DNA from: Cellulosimicrobium marinum
Lineage (GTDB): Bacteria > Actinomycetota > Actinomycetes > Actinomycetales > Cellulomonadaceae
Reading direction: 5' to 3'
NCBI RefSeq assembly: GCF_020551945.1
Contig: NZ_JAJBZH010000001.1
Span: forward strand, 252,108 to 316,107
Length of the DNA stretch: 64,000 bases
The notes beneath the pieces are model-generated. The model ran no database searches. It saw only the letters and a program-made list of their open reading frames with translations, and was not told where the DNA came from. Position numbers and translations under genes: made by a program. Below, one piece after another: positions 44,713 to 52,787 of the stretch. Every line of letters starts with the position of its first letter. The stretch's first letter is position 1.

Positions 44713-45131
44713 CGGCGGACCCCCTTCTTGATCGTCTCAACGTCTTCCTTGATGCTCTCGACCGCGGTCGTCGGCGTCGGCGGGACCCCGCGCTGGAGCT
44801 GCTTGACGCCGACGAACGCGAGGCCGCCGGCGACGAGGACCAGCGCGAGTCCGACGATGAGCGCGGCGAGCCACGTCGGCATGACCGTGGCGAGGCCCTC
44901 CATGCCGGACGCGAAGAGGAACCCCAGGCCGTAGAGGACGAGGACGGCGCCCACGACGAGCATGCCGATGCCGACTCCCGCGTGCACCGCCTTGTCCTTG
45001 AGCTCGGCCTTGGCGAGCGCGATCTCGGAGCGGACCAGGCGGGTCGCCTGCTCGGACAGTCGTTCCACGAGCTGCCCGACCGTCGGCTTCTGCTCCTCGG
45101 GCGGGATGCGCCCGTCGATCCAGTCGCTCAT
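44709..45131 (-). CDS. Actinobacterial holin-X / phage holin superfamily III-like membrane protein
   Basis: A 140-residue protein. A cytoplasmic amphipathic start (VGQLVERLSEQATRLVRSEI, then ALAKAELKDKA) is followed by two long helices (VGIGMLVVGAVLVLYGLGF and ALIVGLALVLVAGGLAFVG) and a charged tail. This is the holin-X (PF07332-like) pattern. Despite the name it is a chromosomal housekeeping family, and no phage genes are nearby. It is coupled to the DUF3618 gene. Confidence 0.82.
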   Translation of the reverse strand: MSDWIDGRIPPEEQKPTVGQLVERLSEQATRLVRSEIALAKAELKDKAVHAGVGIGMLVVGAVLVLYGLGFLFASGMEGLATVMPTWLAALIVGLALVLVAGGLAFVGVKQLQRGVPPTPTTAVESIKEDVETIKKGVRR

Positions 45132-45224
45132 CTCTCCGCCTCTCGCCGGTGGTCGTCCTCGTCCAACTCAACCGGCCGCGGGGTTGCTCCGCAACTTCCC
45201 GCAGGTGGTCGCAGCACGAGAAAA

Positions 45225-45248
45225 CCCCCGCCCGGTCCCGGGCGGGGG
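45225..45248 (-). terminator. Intrinsic terminator of the tRNA operon
   Basis: CCCCCGCCCGG (45225-45235) and CCGGGCGGGGG (45238-45248) form an 11-bp stem. On the minus strand it is followed by TTTT (45221-45224), making it the only classical hairpin-plus-U-run terminator I found in the window. Confidence 0.85.
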
Positions 45249-45257
45249 TCTCGTGGG

Positions 45258-45330
45258 TGGCTCCGACCGGCGTCGATCCGGTGACCTTTCGATTTTCAGT
45301 CGAACGCTCTACCAACTGAGCTACAGAGCC
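45258..45330 (-). tRNA. tRNA-Phe (GAA)
   Basis: A 73-nt cloverleaf. Acceptor GGCTCTG pairs with CGGAGCC, D-arm GCTC/GAGC, anticodon stem TTCGA/TCGAA with loop CTGAAAA (anticodon GAA), and T-arm ACCGG/CCGGT. The discriminator is A. The CCA end is not encoded. Confidence 0.96.
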
Positions 45331-45336
45331 TTGACA

Positions 45337-45377
45337 CGAGAGCCCGGGCGGCCGATGTCGACCGGCCCGGGCTCTCG
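45337..45377 (-). other. Hairpin between tRNA-Asp and tRNA-Phe
   Basis: CGAGAGCCCGGGC (45337-45349) pairs perfectly with GCCCGGGCTCTCG (45365-45377). A U-run is absent, so it may be a processing signal or a partial terminator within the tRNA operon rather than its end. Confidence 0.65.
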
Positions 45378-45384
45378 CCTCGCG

Positions 45385-45458
45385 CGACCCTGACGGGACT
45401 TGAACCCGCGACCTCCGCCGTGACAGGGCGGCGCGCTAACCAACTGCGCTACAGGGCC
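45385..45458 (-). tRNA. tRNA-Asp (GTC)
   Basis: A 74-nt cloverleaf. Acceptor GGCCCTG pairs with CAGGGTC (one G-U), D-arm GCGC/GCGC, anticodon stem CGCC/GGCG with loop CTGTCAC (anticodon GTC), T-arm CGGG TTCAAGT CCCG. Discriminator G. CCA not encoded. Confidence 0.96.
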
Positions 45459-45576
45459 TTGCATTCGTTAACGTCCGCCGTCCGGCGGCCCGCTTTCGAA
45501 CCGAGAGGATCGTACCGTACCGATGAGCCGATCCGTAAATCGGCCGGTGACCACCGGTCCTGGTGCGACCTCGCCG

Positions 45577-45649
45577 TACCCCCAACGGGATTCGAACCCG
45601 TGCTACCGCCGTGAAAGGGCGGGGTCCTAGGCCGCTAGACGATGGGGGC
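45577..45649 (-). tRNA. tRNA-Glu (TTC)
   Basis: A 73-nt cloverleaf. Acceptor GCCCCCA pairs with TGGGGGT (terminal G-U), anticodon stem CCGCC/GGCGG with loop CTTTCAC (anticodon TTC), T-arm ACGGG TTCGAAT CCCGT, discriminator A. It is the first tRNA of the leftward Glu-Asp-Phe operon. The 118-bp spacer to tRNA-Asp holds no recognisable gene. Confidence 0.96.
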
Positions 45650-45665
45650 TCGAGGACGTCGGCCA

Positions 45666-45671
45666 GTGTAC
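45666..45671 (-). promoter_or_regulatory. Putative -10 element of the tRNA operon
   Basis: TACACT on the minus strand, 17 bases upstream of the tRNA-Glu 5' end. It lies in the short space shared with the metalloprotease gene on the other strand. No clear -35 was found. Confidence 0.4.
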
Positions 45672-45690
45672 AGCGGGAGAGGATGGTCCC

Positions 45691-46044
45691 GTGGTGGAGA
45701 TGACGCGCGAGGCGTTCGAGGACGCGGTGCGGGACGGGCTGGACCTCGTCCCCGCGGACCTCGCGGCCCGGATGGACAACGTGGTGGTGCTCGTCGAGGA
45801 CGAGGCGCCCGCCGACGACCCCGAGCTCCTGGGGCTCTACGAGGGCGTGCCCCTCACGGAGCGGGGCGAGTTCTGGGCGGCGGGGTCGCTGCCCGACCGG
45901 ATCACGATCTACCGGAACCCGACGCTCGCGATCTGCGAGACGCGTGAGGACGTGGTGGAGGAGGTCGCCATCACCGTGGTGCACGAGATCGCGCACCACT
46001 TCGGCATCGACGACGACCGCCTGCACGAGCTCGGCTGGGGCTGA
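45691..46044 (+). CDS. Small metallopeptidase (zincin-like, PF06262 type)
   Basis: A 117-residue protein with the metzincin-like motif HEIAHHFGIDDDRLHELG near its end. Two His and the Glu supply zinc and catalysis, and the following GIDDDRLHELG pattern defines this small family. The N-terminal half (FEDAVRDGLDLVPADLAARM, DNVVVLVEDEA) is the conserved helix-strand. Substrate and biological role unknown; probably cytoplasmic, no signal peptide. GAGAGGA stands ten bases before the GTG. Confidence 0.87.
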   Translation: MVEMTREAFEDAVRDGLDLVPADLAARMDNVVVLVEDEAPADDPELLGLYEGVPLTERGEFWAAGSLPDRITIYRNPTLAICETREDVVEEVAITVVHEIAHHFGIDDDRLHELGWG

Positions 46045-46104
46045 CGCCGCCCGCCCGGTCGACCCGGGCTGGCCGACATCGTCGAGCGCCGATATCATCG
46101 CCAC

Positions 46105-46425
46105 ATGACGATGAATGGCACGGGTCACGACCACGAGGCGGTGGCGCGTCTGCTGCACGCGCTCGCCGAGCCCAGCCGCCTCGCGCTCGTCCACCTGCTC
46201 ACCGGGACGGAGCGGCGCGTCGTCGACCTCACGCGCGAGCTCGGTCTCGCGCAGTCGACCGTCTCCGCCCACCTGACGATGCTGCGCGACGCCGGGGTCG
46301 TGGCGGTCCGGCAGGAGGGACGGTCGTCCTGGTACCGGCTGCTGAGGCCCGAGGTCGCGCACCTGCTGGCGGACGCCGAGCACGTCGCGCTCACCCCGCT
46401 CCCCGGCTCCGGGGAGACCTCGTGA
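46105..46425 (+). CDS. ArsR/SmtB-family metal-responsive regulator
   Basis: A 106-residue winged-helix repressor: LLHALAEPSRLALVHLLTGT, then the recognition helices LGLAQSTVSAHLTMLRDAGV and the wing VRQEGRSSWYRL. It is coupled to a CDF exporter (GTGA overlap), so it likely represses the pair and releases DNA on binding Zn, Cd or a similar ion. The C-terminal helix EVAHLLADAEHV keeps some of the His/Asp/Glu pattern of alpha-5 sensors; the ELCVC alpha-3 site of ArsR/CadC is absent. TATCAT six bases before ATG suggests a leaderless transcript. Confidence 0.87.
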   Translation: MTMNGTGHDHEAVARLLHALAEPSRLALVHLLTGTERRVVDLTRELGLAQSTVSAHLTMLRDAGVVAVRQEGRSSWYRLLRPEVAHLLADAEHVALTPLPGSGETS

Positions 46426-47357
46426 CGGGCCACGTGACGGGCCACGCTCACGGCGGCCACGCCCACGGGACGGCGACGGGCGCGCACCGCCGCCGCCTCG
46501 CCGTCGTCCTCGCGATCACGCTCGCCGTCATGGTCGGGGAGGTGGTGGGCGCGCTCGTCTCCGGGTCGCTGGCGCTCCTCGCCGACGCCGGGCACATGCT
46601 CACCGACGCCTCCGGCATCGCCATCGCGCTGTTCGCGAGCTGGCTCGCGGGGCGCCCGGCGACGACGCGCCGCACCTTCGGCTGGCAGCGGGCCGAGATC
46701 CTCGCGGCCCTCGCCAACGGGCTGCTGCTCGCCGCCGTCGCGGTCACGGTGGTCGTCGAGGGGGTGGCGCGGGTCGCGGCGCCCGAGCCGGAGATCCAGG
46801 CCGGGGTGATGATCGCCGTCGCCGTCGTCGGGCTGGTCGCGAACGCGGTCGGCCTGCGCCTGCTGTCGGCCGGGCAGGCCGAGAGCCTCAACGTGCGGGG
46901 CGCGTACCTGGAGGTGCTGGGCGACCTGCTCGGCTCCGTCGCGGTCGTCGCGGCGGGCGTCGCGGTCGCGGCCGGGTTCCCCCGGGCGGACGGGATCGCG
47001 TCCGTGGCGATCGGCCTCATGATCCTGCCGCGCGCCGTCCTGCTCCTGCGCGACGTCGCGCACGTCCTCCTGGAGGCCACGCCCCCGGGGGTCGACCTCG
47101 ACGCGGTGCGGGAGCACATGGAGGGCGTGCCGGGCGTCGTCGGCGTGCACGACCTCCACGCGTGGACCATCACGTCGGGCGTGCCGGTGCTCTCGGCCCA
47201 CGTGGAGGTCGAGGCGGAGCGGATCGAGCGCGGCGAGGGGACCGAGGTGCTGCGGCGGCTGAAGTCCTGCCTCAGCGGCCACTTCGACGTCGACCACTGC
47301 ACGTTCCAGATCGAGCCGCCGGACATGCGCCGCACGGAGGCGTCGGCCCACCACTGA
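46422..47357 (+). CDS. Cation diffusion facilitator metal exporter (CzcD-like)
   Basis: A 311-residue CDF transporter that exchanges divalent metal for protons. A His-rich N-terminus (HAHGGHAHG) precedes six helices. The TM2 metal-site motif is HMLTD in LLADAGHMLTDASGIAI (His/Asp), TM5 has GDLLGSV in the equivalent position, and the C-terminal cytoplasmic domain carries GVHDLHAWTITSG and SAHVEVE with metal-binding His. HMLTD rather than DSLHD-type motifs suits Zn/Cd transport. The GTG overlaps the regulator's stop. Confidence 0.9.
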   Translation: MTGHVTGHAHGGHAHGTATGAHRRRLAVVLAITLAVMVGEVVGALVSGSLALLADAGHMLTDASGIAIALFASWLAGRPATTRRTFGWQRAEILAALANGLLLAAVAVTVVVEGVARVAAPEPEIQAGVMIAVAVVGLVANAVGLRLLSAGQAESLNVRGAYLEVLGDLLGSVAVVAAGVAVAAGFPRADGIASVAIGLMILPRAVLLLRDVAHVLLEATPPGVDLDAVREHMEGVPGVVGVHDLHAWTITSGVPVLSAHVEVEAERIERGEGTEVLRRLKSCLSGHFDVDHCTFQIEPPDMRRTEASAHH

Positions 47358-47433
47358 GGTGCGTGCCGAGCGCCCTCCGCGCGCGCCCTGGACGGCGCGG
47401 TGGTGCGGCCGGGGCCGCCGATAGGCTGGCCGC

Positions 47434-48429
47434 ATGACGATTCTGGTGACCGGCGGAGCAGGCTACATCGGGGCCCACGTGGTGCGGCTGCTGCAGGAGA
47501 AGGGCGAGGAGGTCGTCGTGGTGGACGACCTGAGCACGGGCAGGGCGGACCGGGTCGGCGGCGCCGAGCTGGTCCAGGTCGACGTCGCGTCGCCCGAGGC
47601 CGTGGACGTCCTGACCCGTGCGCTCACCGAGCACGACGTGCGCGCCGTCATCCACTTCGCGGCCCGCAAGCAGGTGGGCGAGTCGGTGGAGAAGCCGGCG
47701 TGGTACTACCAGCAGAACGTCGGCGGCTTCACCAACCTCGTGTCGGCGATGCAGGCGGCGGGGGTCGACAGGCTCGTGTTCTCGTCGTCCGCGGCGACGT
47801 ACGGGATGCCGTCGGTCTCGCTCGTCGAGGAGAAGCTGCACGCCGAGCCGATCAACCCGTACGGGGAGACCAAGCTCGTGGGCGAGTGGCTCGGTCGTGC
47901 GGCGGGGCGCGCGTGGGGCCTGCGGTTCGTCGCGCTGCGCTACTTCAACGTCGCGGGGGCGGGGTGGCCCGAGCTGGGCGACCCTGCCGTGCTCAACCTC
48001 GTCCCCATGGTGCTGGACCGTCTCGCGCGCGGCGAGCGCCCGAAGATCTTCGGGGACGACTACCCGACGCCCGACGGCACGTGCATCCGCGACTACATCC
48101 ACGTGCTCGACCTCGCGCGCGCGCACCTCGCGTCCCTCGACTACCTCGAGACGGACGAGCGCCCGTTCGACGTGTTCAACGTCGGCACGGGCGAGGGGTC
48201 GTCGGTGCGCGAGGTCGTCGACGAGATCGGGCGCGTGAGCGGTCTCGACGTGACGGTGGACGTGGAGCCGCGCCGTGCGGGGGACCCGCCGCAGCTCGTG
48301 GGGGACCCGCGCCGGATCAACGAGGTGCTCGGGTGGCGGGCCTCGCAGGGGCTGCCCGAGATCATCTCCTCCGCCTGGGAGGCCTGGCAGGCGGGCCCGC
48401 GCCGGATCGAGGTGCCGTCCGGCGTGTAG
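47434..48429 (+). CDS. galE: UDP-glucose 4-epimerase
   Basis: A 331-residue extended SDR that interconverts UDP-glucose and UDP-galactose. The NAD motif is VTGGAGYIGAHVV, the catalytic Ser lies in FSSSAATYG and the Tyr/Lys pair in NPYGETK. DYPTPDGTCIRDYIHVLDLA is the classical GalE substrate loop. TAGGCT six bases before the ATG suggests leaderless transcription. No other gal genes are nearby. Confidence 0.93.
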   Translation: MTILVTGGAGYIGAHVVRLLQEKGEEVVVVDDLSTGRADRVGGAELVQVDVASPEAVDVLTRALTEHDVRAVIHFAARKQVGESVEKPAWYYQQNVGGFTNLVSAMQAAGVDRLVFSSSAATYGMPSVSLVEEKLHAEPINPYGETKLVGEWLGRAAGRAWGLRFVALRYFNVAGAGWPELGDPAVLNLVPMVLDRLARGERPKIFGDDYPTPDGTCIRDYIHVLDLARAHLASLDYLETDERPFDVFNVGTGEGSSVREVVDEIGRVSGLDVTVDVEPRRAGDPPQLVGDPRRINEVLGWRASQGLPEIISSAWEAWQAGPRRIEVPSGV

Positions 48430-48457
48430 CCCGGGCCGTCCCGTGCGAGGATGCATC

Positions 48458-48473
48458 CCTCAGCATGCTGAGG
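48458..48473. promoter_or_regulatory. Perfect 16-bp palindrome before the carotenoid operon
   Basis: CCTCAGCATGCTGAGG reads the same on both strands. It is 29 bases after galE and 54 bases before crtB, a normal place for a repressor site. Carotenoid operons of related bacteria are often controlled by MarR-type regulators; none is encoded here, so the binding protein is unknown. Confidence 0.5.
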
Positions 48474-48526
48474 AATGCGGGGCGGCGTCTGCCCTGCACT
48501 CCGACGACCGGGACGAGGTGGTGGCG

Positions 48527-49441
48527 GTGGGCGCCGAGCAGGACCTGTACGACCGGACGGCGGCGCGGGCGAGCAGGCTCGTGCTCGCGTCGTACTCGAC
48601 GTCGTTCGGCCTGGGCGCGAAGATCCTCGACCGCGAGACGCGCGACGGCATCGACGCCGTCTACGGGCTCGTGCGCATCGCCGACGAGGTGGTCGACACG
48701 TGCCGCGGCGACATCGCCGGCGAGCTCCTCGACCACCTGGAGGAGGAGACGGCGCGAGCGCTGCGCACGGGATGGTCGACGAACCTCGTCGTGCACTCCT
48801 TCGCGCGCACCGCGCGCCGCTGCGGGATCGGCCACGACGAGGTCGACCCGTTCTTCGCGTCGATGCGCGCGGACCTCACCGTCCAGGTGCACGACCGCGC
48901 GAGCTTCGAGCAGTACGTGTACGGCTCCGCCGAGGTCGTCGGGCTCATGTGCCTCGCCGTGTTCCTCAACGCCCACCGCCGCCTCGGGCAGCCCCTCACC
49001 GTCCCGGACGAGACGCTCGTCCGGGGCGCGCGGGCCCTGGGCGCCGCGTTCCAGAAGATCAACTTCCTGCGCGACCTGCGCACCGACTTCGCCGAGCTCG
49101 GCCGGTCGTACCTGCCCGGGGTCACGCCGGACCGCCTCCGGCGCCGCGACGTCGACGACTTCTGCGCGGAGATCGACGCCGACCTCGCGGCCGCGCGCGC
49201 GGCCCTGCCGGGCCTTCCTGCGCGGGCGCGCCTGGCCGTCGCCGCGACGCTCGCCGTCTACGACGCCCTCCTCGCCCGCCTGTGCGCCACCCCGCCGGCG
49301 GAGATCCTGCGTGCCCGGGTGCGCGTGAGCGACCCCACGAAGGTCGCGCTCGCGGCACGTGCGGCGAGCTCGCAGCTCCTCGTGCAGGTCGCGCCGTCCT
49401 TCGGCCGCCCCGTCGGCGCGCGCACCCGGGCGGGCGTGTGA
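48527..49441 (+). CDS. crtB: Phytoene synthase
   Basis: A 304-residue trans-isoprenyl diphosphate synthase that joins two GGPP into phytoene. It has the first Asp motif in YGLVRIADEVVD and the second in QKINFLRDLRTDFAELGRSYLP, and YSTSFGLGAKIL near the start. Several in-frame GTG codons (48518, 48521, 48527) are possible starts; I took 48527 because ACGAGG stands eight bases before it. First gene of crtB-crtI-crtYe-crtYf-crtEb; each following gene starts within GTGA of the previous stop. No crtE (GGPP synthase) is in the window. Confidence 0.88.
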   Translation: MGAEQDLYDRTAARASRLVLASYSTSFGLGAKILDRETRDGIDAVYGLVRIADEVVDTCRGDIAGELLDHLEEETARALRTGWSTNLVVHSFARTARRCGIGHDEVDPFFASMRADLTVQVHDRASFEQYVYGSAEVVGLMCLAVFLNAHRRLGQPLTVPDETLVRGARALGAAFQKINFLRDLRTDFAELGRSYLPGVTPDRLRRRDVDDFCAEIDADLAAARAALPGLPARARLAVAATLAVYDALLARLCATPPAEILRARVRVSDPTKVALAARAASSQLLVQVAPSFGRPVGARTRAGV

Positions 49442-51105
49442 GGGCGCCGCGCGTCGTCGTCGTCGGCGGGGGCATCGCCGGGCTCGCGACCTCCGCCCTG
49501 CTCGCGCGCGGCGGCGCGCGCGTCACGCTGCTCGAACGCCACGACACCGTGGGCGGTCGGGCAGGGACGCTGGAGCTCGACGGGTTCCGGTTCGACACCG
49601 GACCGTCGTGGTACTTCATGCCCGAGGTGTTCGAGCACTTCTTCGGGCTCCTGGGGGAGCGCGTCGAGGACCATGTCGACCTCGTGCGCCTCGACCCCGC
49701 CTATCGGGTCTTCTTCGAGCCGGACGACGCCGCCGGAGCCGCAGCGACCTCGCTCGACGTGTCGGCGGACCGCGCCGCGACGCTCACCGCGCTCGACGCC
49801 CTCGAACCCGGCGCCGGCGAGCGGGTCGGCGCGTACGCGGACGACGCGAGCGAGGCGTACCGCCTCGCGCTCGACCACTTCCTCTACACGACGTTCGAGC
49901 GCCCCGACCGGGCCCTGTCGCCCGAGGTCCTGCGCCGACTCCCGCGGCTCGCGGGGCTGCTGCGCCGCACGCTCGCGCAGCACGCCGCAGGGGCGGTCGA
50001 CGACGCCCGGCTGCGCCAGGTGCTCGGCTACCACGCCGTCTTCCTCGGCTCCTCGCCCTACCGGGCGCCCGCCCTCTACTCGCTCATGAGCCACCTCGAC
50101 CTCGTGGACGGCGTGCGCTACCCCCGCGGGGGCATGTACACGGTCATCGAGGCGATGGCGCGGCTCGCGCGTGCCGAGGGCGTGGACGTGCGCACCGGGT
50201 GCGAGGTCGCCGCGATCGACGTGGAGCCCGGTGCCCGACGCCGCGGGCGCGCCACGGGCGTGCGCCTCGCCTCGGGCGAGACGGTCGCCGCCGACGTCGT
50301 GGTGAGCGCGGCCGACCTCCACCACACCGAGACGCGGCTCCTCGACGCGCGCTGGTCGACGCGGCCCGAGAGCTGGTGGGAGACCCGCAGCCCGGGCATC
50401 TCGGCGCTGCTCGTCCTCGCCGGGGTGCGCGGCGAGCTGCCCGAGCTCGCGCACCACTCGCTGTTCTTCACGCGGGACTGGCCGCGCAACTTCGACGCGA
50501 TCCTCGGGACCGACACGGCGAGCACCGTCGCCGGGCTCCGCGTCCCCGAGCCCGCGTCGCTCTACGTGTCGCGCACGTCCGCGACCGACACCGCGGCGTC
50601 GGGCAGACCGGCCGCACCGCCCGGGCACGAGAACCTCTTCGTGCTCGTGCCGTTCCCCGCCGACCCGGCGCTCGGCGCCGACGCGCCCTCGCGGCGCGCG
50701 CTCGACGGGCTCGCGGACCGCTACCTCGCCCAGGTCGGTGACTGGGCCGGGATCGACGACCTGCCGGGCCGCGTCGTCACCCGGCGGGTCCTCGGGCCCG
50801 CGCACTTCGCGACCGAGCTCTCCGCGTGGCGCGGCGGTGCCCTCGGCATGGAGCACACCCTGCGGCAGTCGGCGCTGTGGCGGCCAGGCGTCGCCTCCCC
50901 GCGCGTCGACGGGCTCTACCACGCCGGGGGTGGCACGATCCCGGGCGTGGGACTGCCGATGTGCCTCATCAGCGCCGAGCTCGTCGCCAAGCGGCTCCTC
51001 GGCGAGACGTCCGCGCGCCCGCTGCCCGAGCCGCTGCGCCCCGGATACCTCGCGGCGAGCCGACGCCCCGCACGCCTCGGCGCACCCGTCGAGGTGCGCC
51101 GGTGA
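49438..51105 (+). CDS. crtI: Phytoene desaturase
   Basis: A 555-residue CrtI flavoprotein that introduces four double bonds to give lycopene. FAD binding motif VVVVGGGIAGLATSALLARG, then ERHDTVGGRAG and GPSWYFMPEVFEHFF. The C-terminal FAD site is GLYHAGGGTIPGVGLPMCLI. GTG overlaps the crtB stop by four bases. Length is slightly above the usual 490-520 because of an extended middle loop near GRPAAPPGHENL. Confidence 0.92.
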   Translation: MRAPRVVVVGGGIAGLATSALLARGGARVTLLERHDTVGGRAGTLELDGFRFDTGPSWYFMPEVFEHFFGLLGERVEDHVDLVRLDPAYRVFFEPDDAAGAAATSLDVSADRAATLTALDALEPGAGERVGAYADDASEAYRLALDHFLYTTFERPDRALSPEVLRRLPRLAGLLRRTLAQHAAGAVDDARLRQVLGYHAVFLGSSPYRAPALYSLMSHLDLVDGVRYPRGGMYTVIEAMARLARAEGVDVRTGCEVAAIDVEPGARRRGRATGVRLASGETVAADVVVSAADLHHTETRLLDARWSTRPESWWETRSPGISALLVLAGVRGELPELAHHSLFFTRDWPRNFDAILGTDTASTVAGLRVPEPASLYVSRTSATDTAASGRPAAPPGHENLFVLVPFPADPALGADAPSRRALDGLADRYLAQVGDWAGIDDLPGRVVTRRVLGPAHFATELSAWRGGALGMEHTLRQSALWRPGVASPRVDGLYHAGGGTIPGVGLPMCLISAELVAKRLLGETSARPLPEPLRPGYLAASRRPARLGAPVEVRR

Positions 51106-51440
51106 GCGTGACCGGGCTCGCCTACCTCGGGGCGCTCGTCGTGTCGATCGGCGGCATGGCGATGATCGACCGGCGCTGGCGCCTCGCGTTCTGGCACGAC
51201 GCACGACGCGCCGCCCTCACGGTCGGGCTCGGCGTCGTCGCGTTCCTGCTGTGGGACGTCGCCGGGCTCGTGCTGGGGATCTTCGCGCGCGGCGAGAGCC
51301 CCTGGATGACCGGCATCCTCCTCGCGCCCGACCTGCCCGTCGAGGAGGTCTTCTTCCTCACGCTGCTCTGCTACGTCGCGCTCGTGCTGTGGCGGCTCCT
51401 GGAGAAGGCACCGCGACCGCGGGACGGGGGACAGGCGTGA
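51102..51440 (+). CDS. crtYe: C50 carotenoid cyclase subunit, CrtYe/CrtYg type
   Basis: A 112-residue membrane protein with three helices, one half of the heterodimeric lycopene-cyclase-domain enzyme. PDLPVEEVFFLTLLCY holds the conserved PVEE motif thought to act in cyclisation. Together with the next gene it forms epsilon or gamma rings on C50 flavuxanthin, giving decaprenoxanthin- or sarcinaxanthin-like pigments. Ring type cannot be read from the sequence. GTGA overlap with crtI. Confidence 0.88.
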   Translation: MSVTGLAYLGALVVSIGGMAMIDRRWRLAFWHDARRAALTVGLGVVAFLLWDVAGLVLGIFARGESPWMTGILLAPDLPVEEVFFLTLLCYVALVLWRLLEKAPRPRDGGQA

Positions 51441-51790
51441 CCAACATCGTCCTCAACGCGATCGTCCTCGCGGTGCTCGTCGTCGTCTCCTGGCGCGTCC
51501 TGCGGCGCCTGCGGCCCGGACCGCTCTGGCTCACCGTGCTCGCGCTGTGCGTCCTCACGCTCGTGTTCGACACCCTCATGATCGCCGCCGACCTCTACGT
51601 CTACGACCCGGACAAGATCCTCGGCGTGTACCTGTGGGGCGCACCCCTCGAGGACTTCGCCTACGCCGTCGCCGCGGCGCTCGGCATGCCCGTGCTGTGG
51701 ACGGTGCTCGGCCGCCGCCGACGCCCGGTCGCCGACCACGACGCGGACCACGGCACCGACCACGACGCCCACCAGGAGGACGGCCGGTGA
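51437..51790 (+). CDS. crtYf: C50 carotenoid cyclase subunit, CrtYf/CrtYh type
   Basis: A 117-residue three-helix protein, the second half of the cyclase. GVYLWGAPLEDFAYAVAAAL holds the second conserved acidic motif (PLEDF). The last 20 residues are Asp/His-rich (DHDADHGTDHDAHQED), an unusual tail that might bind metal but has no known function. Starts within GTGA of crtYe and ends within GTGA of crtEb. Confidence 0.88.
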   Translation: MTNIVLNAIVLAVLVVVSWRVLRRLRPGPLWLTVLALCVLTLVFDTLMIAADLYVYDPDKILGVYLWGAPLEDFAYAVAAALGMPVLWTVLGRRRRPVADHDADHGTDHDAHQEDGR

Positions 51791-52659
51791 AGGAGGTCCT
51801 CGCCGCGTCCCGCCCGTTCTCGTGGGTCAACACCGCCTACCCGTTCGCCGCCGGCTACCTCGTCGCGACCGGCGGCCGGGTCGACGTCGCGCTCGTCGTC
51901 GGCACCCTCTACTTCCTCGTCCCGTACAACCTGCTCATGTACGGCGTGAACGACGTCTTCGACTACGAGAGCGACCTGCGCAACCCCCGCAAGGGCGGGA
52001 TCGAGGGGGCGCTCGCAGACCCCGCGACCGCGCGCGCGACGCACCGGCGCATCCTGTGGGCGTGCGCCGTGACCAACGTGCCGCTCGTCGCGTGGCTGCT
52101 CGCGCTCGGCGACGCCGCCGCGGGCTTCGTGCTCGCGCTCGTCGTGTTCCTCGTCGTCGCCTACTCCGCACCGGTGCTGCGGTTCAAGGAGCGGCCCTTC
52201 CTCGACTCGGTCACGTCGTCGATGCACTTCGTGGGCCCGCTGCTGTACGCGCTCGTCCTCGTGGACGCCGACCTCGCGGCGCGCTCGGTGTGGCCCGTGC
52301 TCGTCGGGTTCTTCCTCTGGGGCGTCGCGTCCCACGCGTTCGGCGCGGTGCAGGACGTCCGGGCCGACCGAGAGGCCGGCATCGGGTCCGTCGCCACGGT
52401 CGTGGGCGCGCACGCCACGGTGCTCGGCGCCGCGGCGTCGTACGTCGCCGCGGCCACCGTGCTCGCCCTGCTGCCGTGGCCCGGCTGGCTCGCGGCCCTG
52501 CTCCCGCTGCCGTACGCGCTCAACGTCCTGCGCTTCCGGGACGTGCGCGACGCCGACTGTGAGCGCGCCAACGCCGGGTGGCGCACGTTCCTCTGGCTGA
52601 ACCTCGTGACCGGCTTCGTCGTGACGATGCTCCTGCTCGTCACGGCGCTCGCCGGCTGA
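51787..52659 (+). CDS. crtEb: Lycopene elongase (UbiA-type prenyltransferase)
   Basis: A 290-residue membrane prenyltransferase that adds C5 units to lycopene to form C50 flavuxanthin. The Asp-rich Mg-PPi motifs are NDVFDYESD and DVRADREAG. LMYGVNDVFDYESDLRNPRK is typical of the CrtEb/LyeJ group. About eight helices. Last gene of the carotenoid operon, so the cluster predicts a cyclised C50 pigment. Confidence 0.9.
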   Translation: MKEVLAASRPFSWVNTAYPFAAGYLVATGGRVDVALVVGTLYFLVPYNLLMYGVNDVFDYESDLRNPRKGGIEGALADPATARATHRRILWACAVTNVPLVAWLLALGDAAAGFVLALVVFLVVAYSAPVLRFKERPFLDSVTSSMHFVGPLLYALVLVDADLAARSVWPVLVGFFLWGVASHAFGAVQDVRADREAGIGSVATVVGAHATVLGAAASYVAAATVLALLPWPGWLAALLPLPYALNVLRFRDVRDADCERANAGWRTFLWLNLVTGFVVTMLLLVTALAG

Positions 52660-52787
52660 TCCAGGGAGCCGACGCGATCGGTCAGTGCACGATCTGTGGA
52701 CGAACCCGCGGGGGCGAGGCGCCGTCCCGGTAGCATCTCGCGCGGCATCAGGGGGCGCGCCTCTGTTGCATGGCACCAGGGGGACGC

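Noticed and set aside
44709-45131. Prophage suggested by a holin-family protein
   Set aside because: Holin-X proteins are chromosomal in actinobacteria and no phage integrase, capsid or lysis genes are nearby.
45225-45660. Integration site or genomic island at the tRNA cluster
   Set aside because: No integrase and no duplicated tRNA 3' end were found on either side.
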